Shown: positions 1-9,750 of the stretch, in pieces
Numbering within the stretch: position 1 is the stretch's first letter
How the letters are laid out: the number at the start of each line of letters is the position of its first letter
NCBI RefSeq assembly: GCF_000003855.2
Contig: NW_003101667.1
Span: 1,653,780-1,667,321, forward strand
DNA length: 13,542 bases
Reading direction: 5' to 3'
From: Blastomyces gilchristii SLH14081
Taxonomy: Eukaryota > Ascomycota > Eurotiomycetes > Onygenales > Ajellomycetaceae
Made by a program: the position numbers and the translations under genes
Notes under the pieces: model-generated
Databases searched by the model: none
What the model saw: the letters and a program-made list of their open reading frames with translations, nothing else
Told to the model about the DNA's origin: nothing

Positions 1-899
1 TCTGCTATCACTTGAATAATATCAAAAATAGAATACTGAAATCAATAATTTCTCTCATTAATTTCATGAATAAGATGTGTGAAGATAATCTTGAGAAATA
101 TAAAATTCTCTGACTTCTGATAAAAATGAATCTCACAGAGAGACTCTATTTTCATAATATTAGAGACTGAGTGTTATTAAAAAGTATTACTTTCATACAA
201 TGTATATGTACTTACTATAGTGATTTACTCTCTGTATATATAACTGAGAGTTATAACTTTCTTATACTGCACAGCTCTTTCTGAAATACTGCTGCTGATT
301 TGCAACTCATGTAGTCTCTCAGTTCAGTATATACTGTGTGTATACAGTTCTAAATACTGAGACTGTGTTAGTCATTATGACCTAATATAATACTTGCTTT
401 TCACAGGCCATGTTTTGTTTAATTGAGAGAGAGAGAAGAGGACACAACTGTTATTTTATTTAAGAGAGAGATAAATAATTGAATCTGTAGAAGATAATTT
501 AATTTCTTCTGTATTTGAAATTTAATTAGTTTATACTCTTCAATTTGAGAGTTTTCAAGAGTGTTTTACTAGTTTTCATATCAGCTTGAAATTAGTGATT
601 AATTGAAGAAGAGAAAAGAGAGAAGAAAGAAATGAGAATAACTTATCTTTATAATATAAAAATAGAGAATTACTGTAATCAGTTATTCTAGTAACAAAGA
701 TCTGTTTTCTGCATGTATTTCTAATACAGATTATATAATAACTGTATACAAAGAATATCAACAGTGTATATATTAAATAAAGATGATATTATTATATAAC
801 ACTGTAGCTGTTTCTGTACATCTCTGAAAGCTGTTAATATTTTCTTTAAGTCTCTCTATATTTGATAAGTTAGTGATATATTTCAATACACTCTCTCTT

Positions 900-901
<2 letters not shown>
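1..901. other. AT-rich sequence, no gene recognised
   Basis: I translated parts of this stretch and saw no conserved domain. The only longer open frame (minus strand, 576-761) encodes a Tyr/Phe/Ile-rich peptide that looks like a composition artefact. Purine runs such as GAGAGAGAGA near 424-434 and scattered CTCTCT tracts are present. I found no CpG by eye. It may be the remains of older mutated repeats. Confidence 0.5.
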
Positions 902-945
<44 letters not shown>

Positions 946-975
946 CACTATCATCACTATTATTATCATCATTAC

Positions 976-1016
<41 letters not shown>

Positions 1017-1020
1017 TATT
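902..1020. repeat. ATT/ATC trinucleotide microsatellite
   Basis: Two long runs of the unit ATT are separated by a short interrupted stretch of ATC and ACT units near 945-975. The interruptions differ from ATT by single substitutions, as expected of an ageing microsatellite. No coding frame uses it. Confidence 0.95.
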
Positions 1021-1622
1021 TTTAGCTGCTTCTTCTGCTTTTATCTCTCTTTAACACTCACTGAAATTAATTATATTATCTCTCTTCAAATATTCTGTGA
1101 TTCTGCAGACTATCAAGGTATGTGAGTACTATTATAGATTGAAGAGAGAGAAGAAGAAGATGTTTAAGCAAGAGAAGATAGATTATAAAACATATTATAA
1201 TACCTTGAAGAGACTCTGTAAAAGAGTAGAATAATAACAATTTTAAGTAACACTTCTGATAGATTTAGACTGAACTAAGTATAGAAATAATACAGATAAC
1301 ATTATCTATGAGAGATTGAAAAAGAAGATAGTGAAGAGTCTTATACAGTAGTAATAAGATCAGAAGAAGTTCTGAGAATGATTTAAGATTAAGATAAAGA
1401 GAGAGAGAGAGAAGCAGAGTGTTACTGTAAATAAGTAATAATAGAAGAAGATTAAGAGAATATTAAAGTAAGAGATAAAAAAGTCAAAACTGATAAGTTT
1501 TTTATTTATTAAGAGATAATGATTTTTGATAACACTTCTGTTCTCTAATTAATTAGCAGAAGCTGACAGAGAAGAAGAAAATTGAGATCTTATTCAGGTC
1601 TTGAATATACTTCATGATTTAG
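1021..1622. other. Purine-rich gap, no assignable gene
   Basis: The plus strand is rich in AAG, AGA and GAG triplets, for example near 1141-1175 and 1395-1415. That gives charged, stop-broken peptides in the forward frames. A short run around 1150-1215 reads as a Lys/Tyr-rich peptide without a family signature. The stretch could be the upstream part of the remnant at 1623-1844, but the frames do not connect cleanly. Confidence 0.4.
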
Positions 1623-1844
1623 AATATTGAGAAAACAGCTCTGCTCTCTGAGTATATCAATCTACTTACTGCTGAGATAAAATCTGAGACAGTAAATCTG
1701 AAAATGCAGGATTTTTAGACACAGATTAATCTGACTAAGAGAGAGCAGTAGAAACTCTTTTCTAAGAAGATAGTAGAGAGAGATTTTAAGATGATTATCA
1801 TCTCAGATAAGAAGAAGAAGAAGAAGAATAAGAATAAGAAATAA
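1623..1844 (+). pseudogene. Unidentified lysine-rich C-terminal coding remnant
   Basis: The plus frame from about 1623 to a TAA at 1842-1844 reads as a helical peptide. It contains E-K-T-A-L-L-S-E-Y-I-N-L-L-T-A-E, is broken only by two TAG codons, and ends in a run of Lys with a few Asn. A basic tail after a Leu/Glu helix resembles the ends of several transposase families, but I cannot match it to one. The upstream reading needs a frame change near 1625. The frame may be real decayed coding sequence or a consequence of the AAG-rich tract at 1809-1841. I do not assign a function. Confidence 0.3.
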
Positions 1845-3004
1845 ATTATAAAGAATAATAAGAAGAATAAGAAAGAGAAGAAAGATAATAAATAGAAAAA
1901 GTTTTTTTCTTTTTATATTAGTTAGTTATAAGTTCATAATTATTAATAATTAAAATTAATTTTAAGTTTTCAAAAATTATTATACAAGTTGTAATCAATG
2001 TCAGAAATAATAGATATATATATATTTAATAATCATGATTTACAAATCACTATAATGTATAAGTATCAACATTTTTTCAATATTAATATTCATAATATTA
2101 ATATATTTTTAATGATATTATCTGATAATGCAATTTGATAATACTCTCTTTCATAATATTAATATATTTCAAGAAATATAACAGAGATTAATCAAGATTG
2201 TTTATTTACTTTTATACATTGATAATATTCAATCTGAGTTAGTACTAAAATTATAACTAAGCTAAGAAAGAAGATTATTTTCTCTTATAATAATTCTTCT
2301 TATATATATCAGTGATCAGTTATTATCTTTATTAAAAATAAATTATTATCTTTTTTAAATCTTTGAATTCACTTCTTTCACTTCTTTTATTTCTATTGAA
2401 GATTTATAAACTCTTTAAGAAATCACTGTGAATCACAAAGTCTATATTATTTACAATTTAACACAGAATACTCTCTTTCAATTATAATAAATAATCACTT
2501 CATTTTTCATATCTGATTCCAGGTTATAAAATTTATGAAAAACTCAACATAAATATTAAGATAAACTATGAAATAATTATTAATAGATTATATTACAGAT
2601 TACTGAAGAGTTATCTCTTTATTACAATTACTATAACTTCATTCAGAAACATTCATTATAAACTAATCATAGCTCTGAAGAAATTTCCTGATATCTGAAG
2701 TTATCAGAATACAGATAATAAAAGAAAAATAATCAGAAAATTACTACTGAGCTGATAAGTTACTCTATCAGATAATAATTTTTAATAACACTAACTTTCT
2801 AATTTGAAGAAAATCATGTGAAAATAATCTTATATCAGTACTCTGATTCTATAACTTTTATCTGATAACTTTTATAAATAATTACTTTATATATATATAT
2901 CTCTGAATCTTTCTCTTTAATCAATTGAAAACTCTGAATTCTGAACACTTCTTTAAATACTTAATTCAAATCTTTATATTTTATATCAATTCTGTCTTTG
3001 ATTC
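1845..3004. other. AT-rich gap upstream of the hAT remnant
   Basis: This stretch contains AT-palindromic runs. A CATAATATTAATATATTT motif occurs near 2090 and again near 2152, and an AT dinucleotide run lies near 2890-2900. The last few hundred bases probably hold the N-terminal part of the hAT transposase. A peptide around 2925-3000, including N-S-E-H-F-F-K-Y-L-I-Q, vaguely resembles the region before the hAT catalytic block. I found no convincing BED zinc finger or terminal inverted repeat. Confidence 0.4.
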
Positions 3005-4749
3005 AATCTCAAGATATACTACAAAGTTAATATACAACATCTAGAATCAGAGTTGAAGAATTATCAAAGAGTGTCTCTCACAGTGAATACATAAACTAGT
3101 ATAAACAATCTTACATTTATAAGAGTTATATGTTATTACATTGATAAGAACTGAACTTATTAAGAGATATTAATTAAATTTAAATCATTAATCAGTAGTT
3201 ATACTGAGAATTATATGATAGAGATATTAATAACAGTGATTAAAAATAACTATTAAGATATTAGTCTCAGTCTTCTTATAATTATAACTGATAATACTGT
3301 GAATAACTACACTATGATAAAGAGCTTGAAGTAAAAATTGACTTTGTATTTCTGAAATAATAAACAAGATCATATTCTCTGTATTACTTATATAATTCAA
3401 CCTGTGATGTAAACACTAATAAAGAATCTTAATATCAAGACAATAAATAATAAGATAACTGATTCTTGAGATAAGAATGAGATAAAAGTGATTACTTAAG
3501 TAACTTTAATATTCACTTTATAAAAGATAATGTTTTTTAATAATACTTTTTAATATTGCTTTTTAATAATACTTTTTAATAATACTACTGTTAATTTTGA
3601 ATAGATTGACTAATAATTTAAATATCATAGATTTGAAATATTATTAATACAATTTATATCTTCTCTAAATAATAATAATAATTTTATAATATTTAATAAA
3701 TAAATAAATCAGTCACATCACTGAATATGATACAGAATGTTAGAATATAATGAAGTTTAATAGATAAAATAACTGTTCAGACTCTTCAATTATATCAGAT
3801 AATTAATTATTGAGTGTAACACTCTGATTAAGAAAAGATTCAGATATTGAAACTTTCTGATATGAAGTGAACTCAGTTGAAATATGTGATTGATTTACTG
3901 TTTCAGTTTTATAAGATAATGAAGACAGTCTCAATTACTTATATATTAATACTGCAGTCAGTCTGATAAGTGTATAACAGTTTATTTACTTATCTTGAGA
4001 AGCAGTTGAATCACTTAAAAAGAAATTCAGTCTGAGATAATACTATAGTACAGGCTATTATTACTGTAAGAGATAAACTAGTATATTATTACAGTAAAAC
4101 TGAACAATCTTTTACAGAGTATTATACTGTAGCAGCTCTACTAGATCTCTTTCTTTAAGTTAATATCTATACTTCTCAAGATTGAACAGAGAAGAAATGA
4201 GACTTATATATTAAATTAACTCAAGACTACTACAATGTCAACTATTAGAGATTTGAATAAGTAGATGTTAAAGATATGAAGACAGTGAAATATAATTCTC
4301 TAATAAGTAACAATCTTTGATAACATTTCATATTATATAGAACTATAATACTAACTTTGAAACAGAACTTGCATACATTGATTACAACTGAAAATCAGGT
4401 AAAACTATATACTTATAAAACTGAATTTGACTGCTATCTTCAAGATGATTCAATGAATTTACACATCAAATCAATTCTAGAGTTATGAAAAATTGTTAAG
4501 AGTATATATTCAACTGTTACACTGATGATATATGATTCTCTGACAATTTCATTGACAGAGGTGAGAATGATGTGAAAGTTCAACTCAAGCTAAGATATTT
4601 ATTACTATTACTGAGAACAATTACAAGGAGAAATAATTAAGAAACTCATGATTGTAAAATATGAAATTATCAGACAGTTTAATACCTCTGATCACAGTAT
4701 ATCAGAGAAGTGTAGTTTTCATGAGAAAATAGAGAATAAACTTGTATAA
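3005..4749 (+). pseudogene. Decayed hAT-family transposase
   Basis: hAT transposases cut and paste DNA elements through an RNase H-like DDE core and dimerise through a C-terminal domain. Frame 2 carries the core start: S-L-T-V-N-T-stop-T-S-I-N-N at 3074-3109, matching the hAT D-x-W-T-S block with the Asp now Asn (3086-3088) and the Trp now TAA (3092-3094). Next come Y-I-D-K-N and then I-T-D-N-T-V-N-N at 3284-3307, matching T-D-N-A-S-N-N with its Asp intact (3290-3292). A frameshift between about 3500 and 3850 moves the reading to frame 1. There V-I-D-L-L-F-Q-F-Y-K, then V-Y-N-S-L-F-T-Y-L-E-K-Q-L (from 3970) and A-A-L-L-D form the usual central region. The dimerisation domain follows: E-F-D-C-Y-L-Q-D-D-S-M near 4423, I-Y-D-S-L-T-I-S at 4519-4542, and L-Q-G-E-I-I-K-K-L at 4621-4647. 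The E-R-x-F-S motif is badly altered. The final TAA is 4747-4749. Many internal stops are TGA at probable Trp positions. The N-terminus is not resolved. Confidence 0.85.
3534..3585. repeat. Four tandem copies of a 13-bp AT-rich unit
   Basis: The unit TTTTTAATAATAC occurs at 3534-3546, 3560-3572 and 3573-3585. A diverged copy, TTTTTAATATTGC, lies at 3547-3559. It sits in the part of the hAT remnant where the reading frame changes, so local repeat expansion could have contributed to the frameshift. Confidence 0.85.
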
Positions 4750-4767
4750 GAATGTATTTAGTTGTTT

Positions 4768-4771
4768 CATG
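4768..4771. repeat. Target-site duplication CATG (left copy)
   Basis: CATG immediately precedes the LTR at 4772-4957 and recurs immediately after the LTR at 13085. A 4-bp duplication fits Ty3/gypsy integration (4-6 bp). A short palindromic match can arise by chance, but here it coincides exactly with both TG/CA-type LTR ends. Confidence 0.7.
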
Positions 4772-4957
4772 TGTGATTCAAAGGTTGCTTGAGCCAGCGT
4801 ACGATTACAGGCGTACGCTAGCTTCTTATATACAGTACACTAAATTAATTAGTGGCCGCTATGGCCCCTTTTACATTCATAAGCAATATCAGAAGTGTAA
4901 GCATGTTCAAAAGCAGCTGCATTATTATTCAGTGATTGTATATTCTCTCAAACCTCA
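4772..4957 (-). repeat. 3' LTR (186 bp)
   Basis: It aligns without gaps to 12900-13085 at a constant offset of 8,128. On the element strand it begins TGAGG (the partner begins TGTGG) and ends AATCACA. CpG sites survive in the outer part (about 4797-4855) but are converted to CA or TG in the inner part (about 4896-4950), the reverse of the other LTR. A TATATAAG box lies at 4825-4832 on the minus strand. A 31-base stretch from the box onward contains no CpG or CpC and is identical between the LTRs. Confidence 0.95.
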
Positions 4958-4969
4958 TTCTCTCTCACC
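4958..4969 (-). other. Polypurine tract
   Basis: On the element strand the bases just before the 3' LTR read GGTGAGAGAGAA, purine except for one T. Such a tract resists RNase H and primes plus-strand cDNA synthesis in LTR retrotransposons. It abuts the LTR start exactly, as expected. Confidence 0.8.
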
Positions 4970-5520
4970 AGATTCAGTCACACTCATGTGATCATGATGT
5001 ACATCCTAGCTTCATGCAGATTAGCGCGTCACTAGCACTCACAATAGTGTAGTCTATTTCTGATTCAGCTAGCATTCTGTTTACACTCTCACAAAGAAAC
5101 TTCTACTATATTATATCACTCATTCACTAACTTTTTTCATTCTTCAATCATCTTCTTCATTATCATCATCATCAAATGTTATCATCTTATTCAAGATCTC
5201 TATCTCTTCTTCTTCTGTTTAACATCTTCTATTAGTTCATCTATCACATTATATGCATTTCTGACAATGGCTTCTCATTCTCATAACAAGTGTAATCATA
5301 GTGTCTATATCAGGCAGTTTATTAGCAGTCAGTATAATATGTTATGAAATATAATCAGAACTTGTTTTCTTCTAATGATTATCAGAACATATTACTATAA
5401 ATGACACATCTTCTTCATCTTCTCATACATTCTTAACTGTTTTTCTTCTCAGCAGACTTCTGATTGTGTTTTCTGACATAATTTTATATGAATATAGATA
5501 CTGATGTTTATTTTTATTTA

Positions 5521-5916
5521 TATAGAATCTTCACATGTTGATAGATTCACATTCATCAATGATAGTGAACATCTCAATGTTAAATCATTGATTGAAAACT
5601 TGAAGACTACAATAATAAAGAAATTGTCTGTGTCATATATAATCAGGTCTTCTATATCTCTCTCTATCTCTTCTATCACTGTTTCTCTCTCTGCTGCTCT
5701 TTCTCAATCTTCTACTCTTATGCCTGTTTTCAGTTCTCTCACTTCTGCTATTCTCATTCTCACAATCTTCACTTCTGCTACTTCTGCTCTCTCTGCCTCT
5801 GCTACTGCTTCTGCTTTCATTATCAGCTCTCTCTGTTTTAAGAAGATGTTGTATAGACTTAATGAATCATGTTTCTCAGTATATACACTCTCACTCTTCT
5901 TACTAATCTCTAAAAC
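5521..5916 (-). pseudogene. Coiled-coil-like coding remnant of unknown function
   Basis: The minus frame from 5916 is open for 70 codons to a TGA at 5704-5706, then open again to TAA at 5518-5520. The middle (about 5825-5650) is rich in Ala, Glu, Val and Arg with heptad-like spacing, including A-E-A-V-A-E-A-E-R-A-E-V-A-E-V-K, and so looks like a coiled coil. It is less broken than the adjacent pol. The same DNA is fully open on the plus strand (5504-5956), giving a low-complexity Ser/Thr/Ile peptide, so openness may just reflect TCT/AGA composition. I prefer the minus reading because it shares the element's orientation, but only weakly. Confidence 0.3.
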
Positions 5917-6299
5917 AATTTATTATACAAAGACTGCATATAACACAAGTATCTGAAGCTTGATCACAGACACTGATTATTACATTTATTTTAAATATTC
6001 ATGATAAAACAATTATTTATTCATATCAAAGAATCATCTCTCTTCTCAACAGTATTAAGATTGTAAGTCTTTTTCTTTTTCATTCTTTCTTTCTAACACT
6101 GATTTTTCTATTCTTAGAGAAAATTATTATGAGTTTTATTATACATGAAGTTGTGGCATTCACAGACATCAAGAAACTTTTCACAATTATTAAATTCAAT
6201 ATTACAGATATATTCACTCTGATAAATTTCTTTGAGATAATAGATCTGTATCAGTCTATTCTCTGACATCTGTCATCTGACTTTGTGATGCAGATGAAA

Positions 6300-6335
6300 G
6301 ATATTCATGTTTTTGAACACAGAAACATGAATATC
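6300..6335. repeat. Perfect 13-bp inverted repeat with 10-base loop
   Basis: GATATTCATGTTT at 6300-6312 is the exact reverse complement of 6323-6335, separated by 10 bases. It lies in the unassigned part of the retrotransposon. It is not followed by a T run and need not be a terminator. Its survival without mismatch in a heavily mutated element is notable, although the arms contain no CpG or CpC. Confidence 0.85.
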
Positions 6336-7747
6336 ATACTCTTTTACACTCACAGGCATGAGGCTTATACACCTTGTCTGAGATGTCATTGTGAGAATAA
6401 GCTGTTCACACACTGCATTCTGCTTCCTGTATTTCTCTGTGTCTCTCTCTCTCTTTCTGAGAAGCCTTGTGCTTGTTGTAATTATGTGTACAATTTCAAG
6501 ATCAGCAGATGTTCATTCAGTAATTGTTACTCTTGTTTTTGCAGTTTCATATACTAACAATAGTTCTTAGTTACTTCAGTGCCAGAGATCATTTTAATTG
6601 AAGATGATAACACTGTCAAGACTACTCTCTTCTGTCTCTAAGCTTCTCTCAGTACTTTCTCTCTCTTCTCTGCAGAGAATATTGTGTATATATCAGATTA
6701 TAAGCATTCAGCTCTGAGTGACTCTTACTATCATTCATTCAGTCCTGCACTCTCTTCTTCTTTCATTTCTTTCATCTTCACTTTCTCTGTCTTGACTTCT
6801 GATTCTGCAGATTTCATGCTCTTCTTTAATTTTTCTACACACACACATACATATTTCTATATTGACATTCCAGTCAATCTTGCAATAAATGACATTAATA
6901 TCATACATAGAGTAGTAGATAAATCAGAGACATGCATGATGTTATTACAAAAGTGACTTATAACTCTTAAATTTCTTACAGATCTCAAGTTACAAGATTT
7001 TCTTTGTTTTTAATGTTTTTCAGATGATGTGATATTAAAAATAGATTAAATGTGTAATATATGAAAATGAATAAGATATATATAATAATATTTGTCTTTT
7101 ACAGTCAACTCTTTCAGTTGATGATCAATTCATTATCTTCTCTCTTTTCTTACACTTTTTCTTTATCTGCTAGCCACTACTCTTACACAATCTCTATATA
7201 GTACAGCATTCAGTGACTAAATTCAGCAGCTTTTATCTCTTATGATTCTGTCTCACACATTATACTGTCTCTCTTCACCTGCTTAGACTACTACAGTGAA
7301 CAGCTTATTAAAACTAATCTCATCTGATCTCTGAGTATTCTCAGAAGTTAAGATGACTTGATCTCATATGTCTGTGAATGTTTCAGATACTTCATTCTCT
7401 GTTATCTCTGTGATTGAACTGATATAAACAGTTAAATTCAACTCTGAATTTCTTTTTCTTCTGCAATCTGACTCATGTATAAGTCTGTTATTCTGAGATC
7501 ACTCTTTACTATGTTTTACTCACTATTTACAGTGTGTTATTATACAACTGACTACAGTCTCATCACTTATTGAAGTATGATATTCATCTGATTTCTTCAT
7601 TACTTCTCATTCTTTTCTTATAATTATGAAAAGATCAGAATAAGTGAGATTATCTGATTCATAAGTATCTATAATTTCTCTTACTTCACAAGGCTTTTCA
7701 ATTGTAAGTCTCTTCTTTTTCAATACTGATAATAGTACTATAGATAA

Positions 7748-9048
7748 TTATAATTTACTCAGATCTTGCATCTTTATCTTCATAAGACATGAATCATTTA
7801 TTAAGTTATATAAGACTTATTTTTCTGGTTTCTTCAATGCATATATTCTCAGAGAATGTGATTTGAGTATTTTATAGAGCTTAAATCATCTAGATTTCAA
7901 CTTCTCAGAATTCTCATTGTATATGAGAACTTATATTCTCATCTTAAGACTTGATTTCTTAACTAGTGAGTCTCATATTCTTTTCAATTGAATTGCTTGA
8001 TTCAGAAGTAACTTGTTAGCTTTTGCATATGCATGGCTGATCTCTTTCAATCTTAGTTTTATATCTGCAACTGCTGCATCTGCAACTGCTACTACTGTAT
8101 CTGTAACTGCTGTTCCTGCTGCATTCACAACTGTTATGTCTGCAACTGCTGTTCTCTCTTCTACCTTTTTCAAAGCATTCTTCAGGATGCGCGGATGAGT
8201 TCGTATAACAGATAGAATGATAAACACTTGAAGACTGCATACTGCTGAATTCGCGTGATTAATAGCATCTGACTGAGATATTCATCTCATAATCTCATAG
8301 TCTTACTTACTAGATATTTCATCAGCATGTTGCTCAGGATTTTATTCAAGTATTTCATCTTCTCATTTATCTGTGAGTGATATGACATTGTTCTACAATG
8401 TCTTGTCTGTAACTGACTCATGGAATGCCTCATTATTTCTTCTATAAGATTTGCATCATTATCAGTTAGAATCTTGTATGATATTTCATAGTTGATATAG
8501 ATCTCATCATGTAGAAACTTCATTATCATCTTCTCTGTTATCTCTGAAACTGCTTTCATAACTGGCCAGTCAGTAGTGTAGTTAATAACAGTGATTATTC
8601 AATAATTTTCATTTGATATTTACAGTAATATATCTATGAGATTCATCTCTCATTATTTAAATAGTTGTATTGTACATTTCATCTGATGTTATACTTTCTC
8701 ATGTTCTAACTCTTTCTTAGATTCTTTCATGACCTGATAATTCAGGCACTTATGAGTATATATCTGAATATTCTCAGTCATGCTTGATCAGTATACTCTT
8801 GATTCAAGTACACTCATGAGTTCAGAACTTTCTAAGTGACTGAATTTCTTGTGCATGTAAGTCACTAAGTCATATCTAAATGAATGTTCTAGATAGAGAG
8901 CTTCTGTGTATTCTAGATTATAATAAAGCATAATATTATTTTTCAATTTTCTCAGCTTGAAGTTCAGAAGTATCTCTTCTATCACTTTCACAAGATGCTT
9001 GTCATCTGATATCTTGCTATTCTCTAAGCAAGATATTATTGTATTCAC
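7748..9048 (-). pseudogene. Ty3/gypsy integrase, decayed
   Basis: Integrase inserts the cDNA into the genome. The zinc-binding segment has H-x4-H (His codons at 8851-8853 and 8836-8838, in Y-M-H-K-K-F-S-H-L-E). The following C-x2-C keeps its first Cys (8746-8748) but has Tyr for the second (8737-8739). In the catalytic core the first Asp is intact at 8632-8634 (L-I-D-I) and the second at 8461-8463 (L-T-D-N-D-A-N). The Glu position is Lys (8353-8355, in N-E-K-M-K-Y-L-N), which removes the D-D-E triad. Then come F-Y-L-L-Y (about 8210-8225), a single-base frameshift near 8201, H-P-R-I-L, a repetitive Ala/Val linker, and a C-terminal module S-R-stop-F-K-L-Y-K-I-L near 7880 that matches the GPY/F motif. 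The TAA at 7748-7750 ends the frame. TGA replaces expected Trp at 8788-8790, 8599-8601, 8287-8289 and 7886-7888, and one Trp survives near 8564. Confidence 0.93.
8063..8152. repeat. Imperfect 15-bp repeats in the integrase linker
   Basis: The plus strand carries ATCTGCAACTGCTGC at 8063-8077 and a near copy at 8078-8092. Further degenerate copies start near 8099 and 8135. On the coding strand they give an Ala/Val/Asp/Thr-rich stretch (A-V-A-D-I, A-V-T-D-T, A-V-A-D-A) between the H-P-R block and the helix preceding the GPY/F module. Linkers there are variable in the family, but a repeat-built one is unusual. Confidence 0.75.
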
Positions 9049-9239
9049 TTATTCTGATTTCTTGTACTCTATTAGTACATTTAATATAAACTTTCCTTGT
9101 GCCTGATTCACAGAACTCTCATTTATAAAATCAGGTCTGTAACTGATTGTATCAGATATCACAGTGTTCAATCTCTTTCAGTATTTAATATTAAGATTAT
9201 ACACTTGAAACCCTGAGATTCAATGTACTAAGTGTTTAA

Positions 9240-9520
9240 AAGATTTTATTATTAATTATAAATAGATAAGACTTTCATAATTCATGATCACTGTTGTTGT
9301 ATGTCTGTTATTAATATATCTATTTCATATCACCAGTGTGTGCTTGATTGCTAGCAATTTCTTTTCATGCACTGAGTAATTGAGCTCAGCATCTGATAGT
9401 TTTCTACTATTATATATCATCAGATGCAGCTTGCTGTTCTTACCTATCTGTAGAAGAGTGTTTTCAATAGCTCATTCAGATGCATTCATCTTGATATAGA
9501 AAGATTTATCACAGTCTGAT
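9240..9520 (-). pseudogene. Ty3/gypsy RNase H, decayed
   Basis: RNase H removes the RNA strand of the RNA:DNA hybrid. The coding strand shows F-Y-I-K-M-N-A-S-E-stop-A-I, corresponding to the T-D-A-S-D-W-A block of Ty3 RNase H. The catalytic Asp is Asn (AAT, 9484-9486) and the Trp is TGA (9472-9474). It continues with Y-N-S-R-K-L-S-D-A-E-L-N-Y-S-V-H-E-K-K-L and L-A-I-K, a strong family signature. Another Trp is TGA at 9325-9327. The domain follows RT in the expected order and spacing. Confidence 0.95.
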
Positions 9521-9750
9521 TAAATAAGCACTGAAGATATTATTACATATTCTCTCAGTGTGAGAAAGACCTCCTTGCACACAGTATTTCAGATAATTGA
9601 ATGAAACTTCTTCTTTTACAGATTTGTATCTGTTTCTCTTAAGAGATTTGAGAGTCATGCAGATATTCATATGAAATTCTTAATAAATCTGCAGTAATAT
9701 GAGATTAATTCAAGAAACTGTCATACATGATGTACATTTCTCAGCTATGA

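Larger units (their letters stand above)
4970..7747 (-). other. Unassigned 2.8-kb region between pol and the 3' LTR
   Basis: Pol ends near 7748 and the purine tract begins at 4969, which leaves far more sequence than a typical Ty3 3' end. The plus strand is pyrimidine-rich (TCT, CTC), so the element strand is purine-rich. Two stretches read as charged helices on the minus strand: 5916-5521 (132 codons with one TGA at 5704-5706) and about 6850-6740 (Lys/Glu-rich). Antisense open frames lie at 5504-5956, 6285-6557 and 6684-6956. The first is Ser/Thr-rich and the second Cys-rich. None shows a known domain. I see no chromodomain or envelope-like protein. The stretch may be an extra element ORF, captured sequence, or non-coding spacer. 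Confidence 0.5.

Noticed and set aside
576..761. Minus-strand open frame of 61 codons
   Set aside because: Low-complexity Tyr/Phe/Ile peptide with no motif, expected from composition in AT-rich DNA.
902..1020. Possible CRISPR-like or satellite array
   Set aside because: It is a plain trinucleotide microsatellite with no spacers or longer unit.
4752..4991. Plus-strand open frame of 79 codons
   Set aside because: It runs antisense through the 3' LTR, whose open reading is explained by the LTR sequence.
5650..5830. Second minus-strand frame rich in Arg-Ser, suggestive of an RS domain
   Set aside because: It is an alternative frame of the same AGA/AGC-rich tract as the coiled-coil-like reading and has no other support.
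6285..6557. Plus-strand Cys-rich 90-codon frame that might be a secreted effector-like protein
   Set aside because: It is antisense inside the retrotransposon, has no convincing signal peptide or conserved Cys pattern, and spans a CTCTCT run. Kept only as part of the unassigned region.
6684..6956. Plus-strand Ser/Phe/His-rich 90-codon frame
   Set aside because: Composition-driven (TCT and ACAC runs), opposite to a charged minus-strand reading, no domain.
8013..8240. Plus- and minus-strand short frames over the integrase linker repeats
   Set aside because: All are shadows of the repeat in other frames. The integrase frame explains the sequence.
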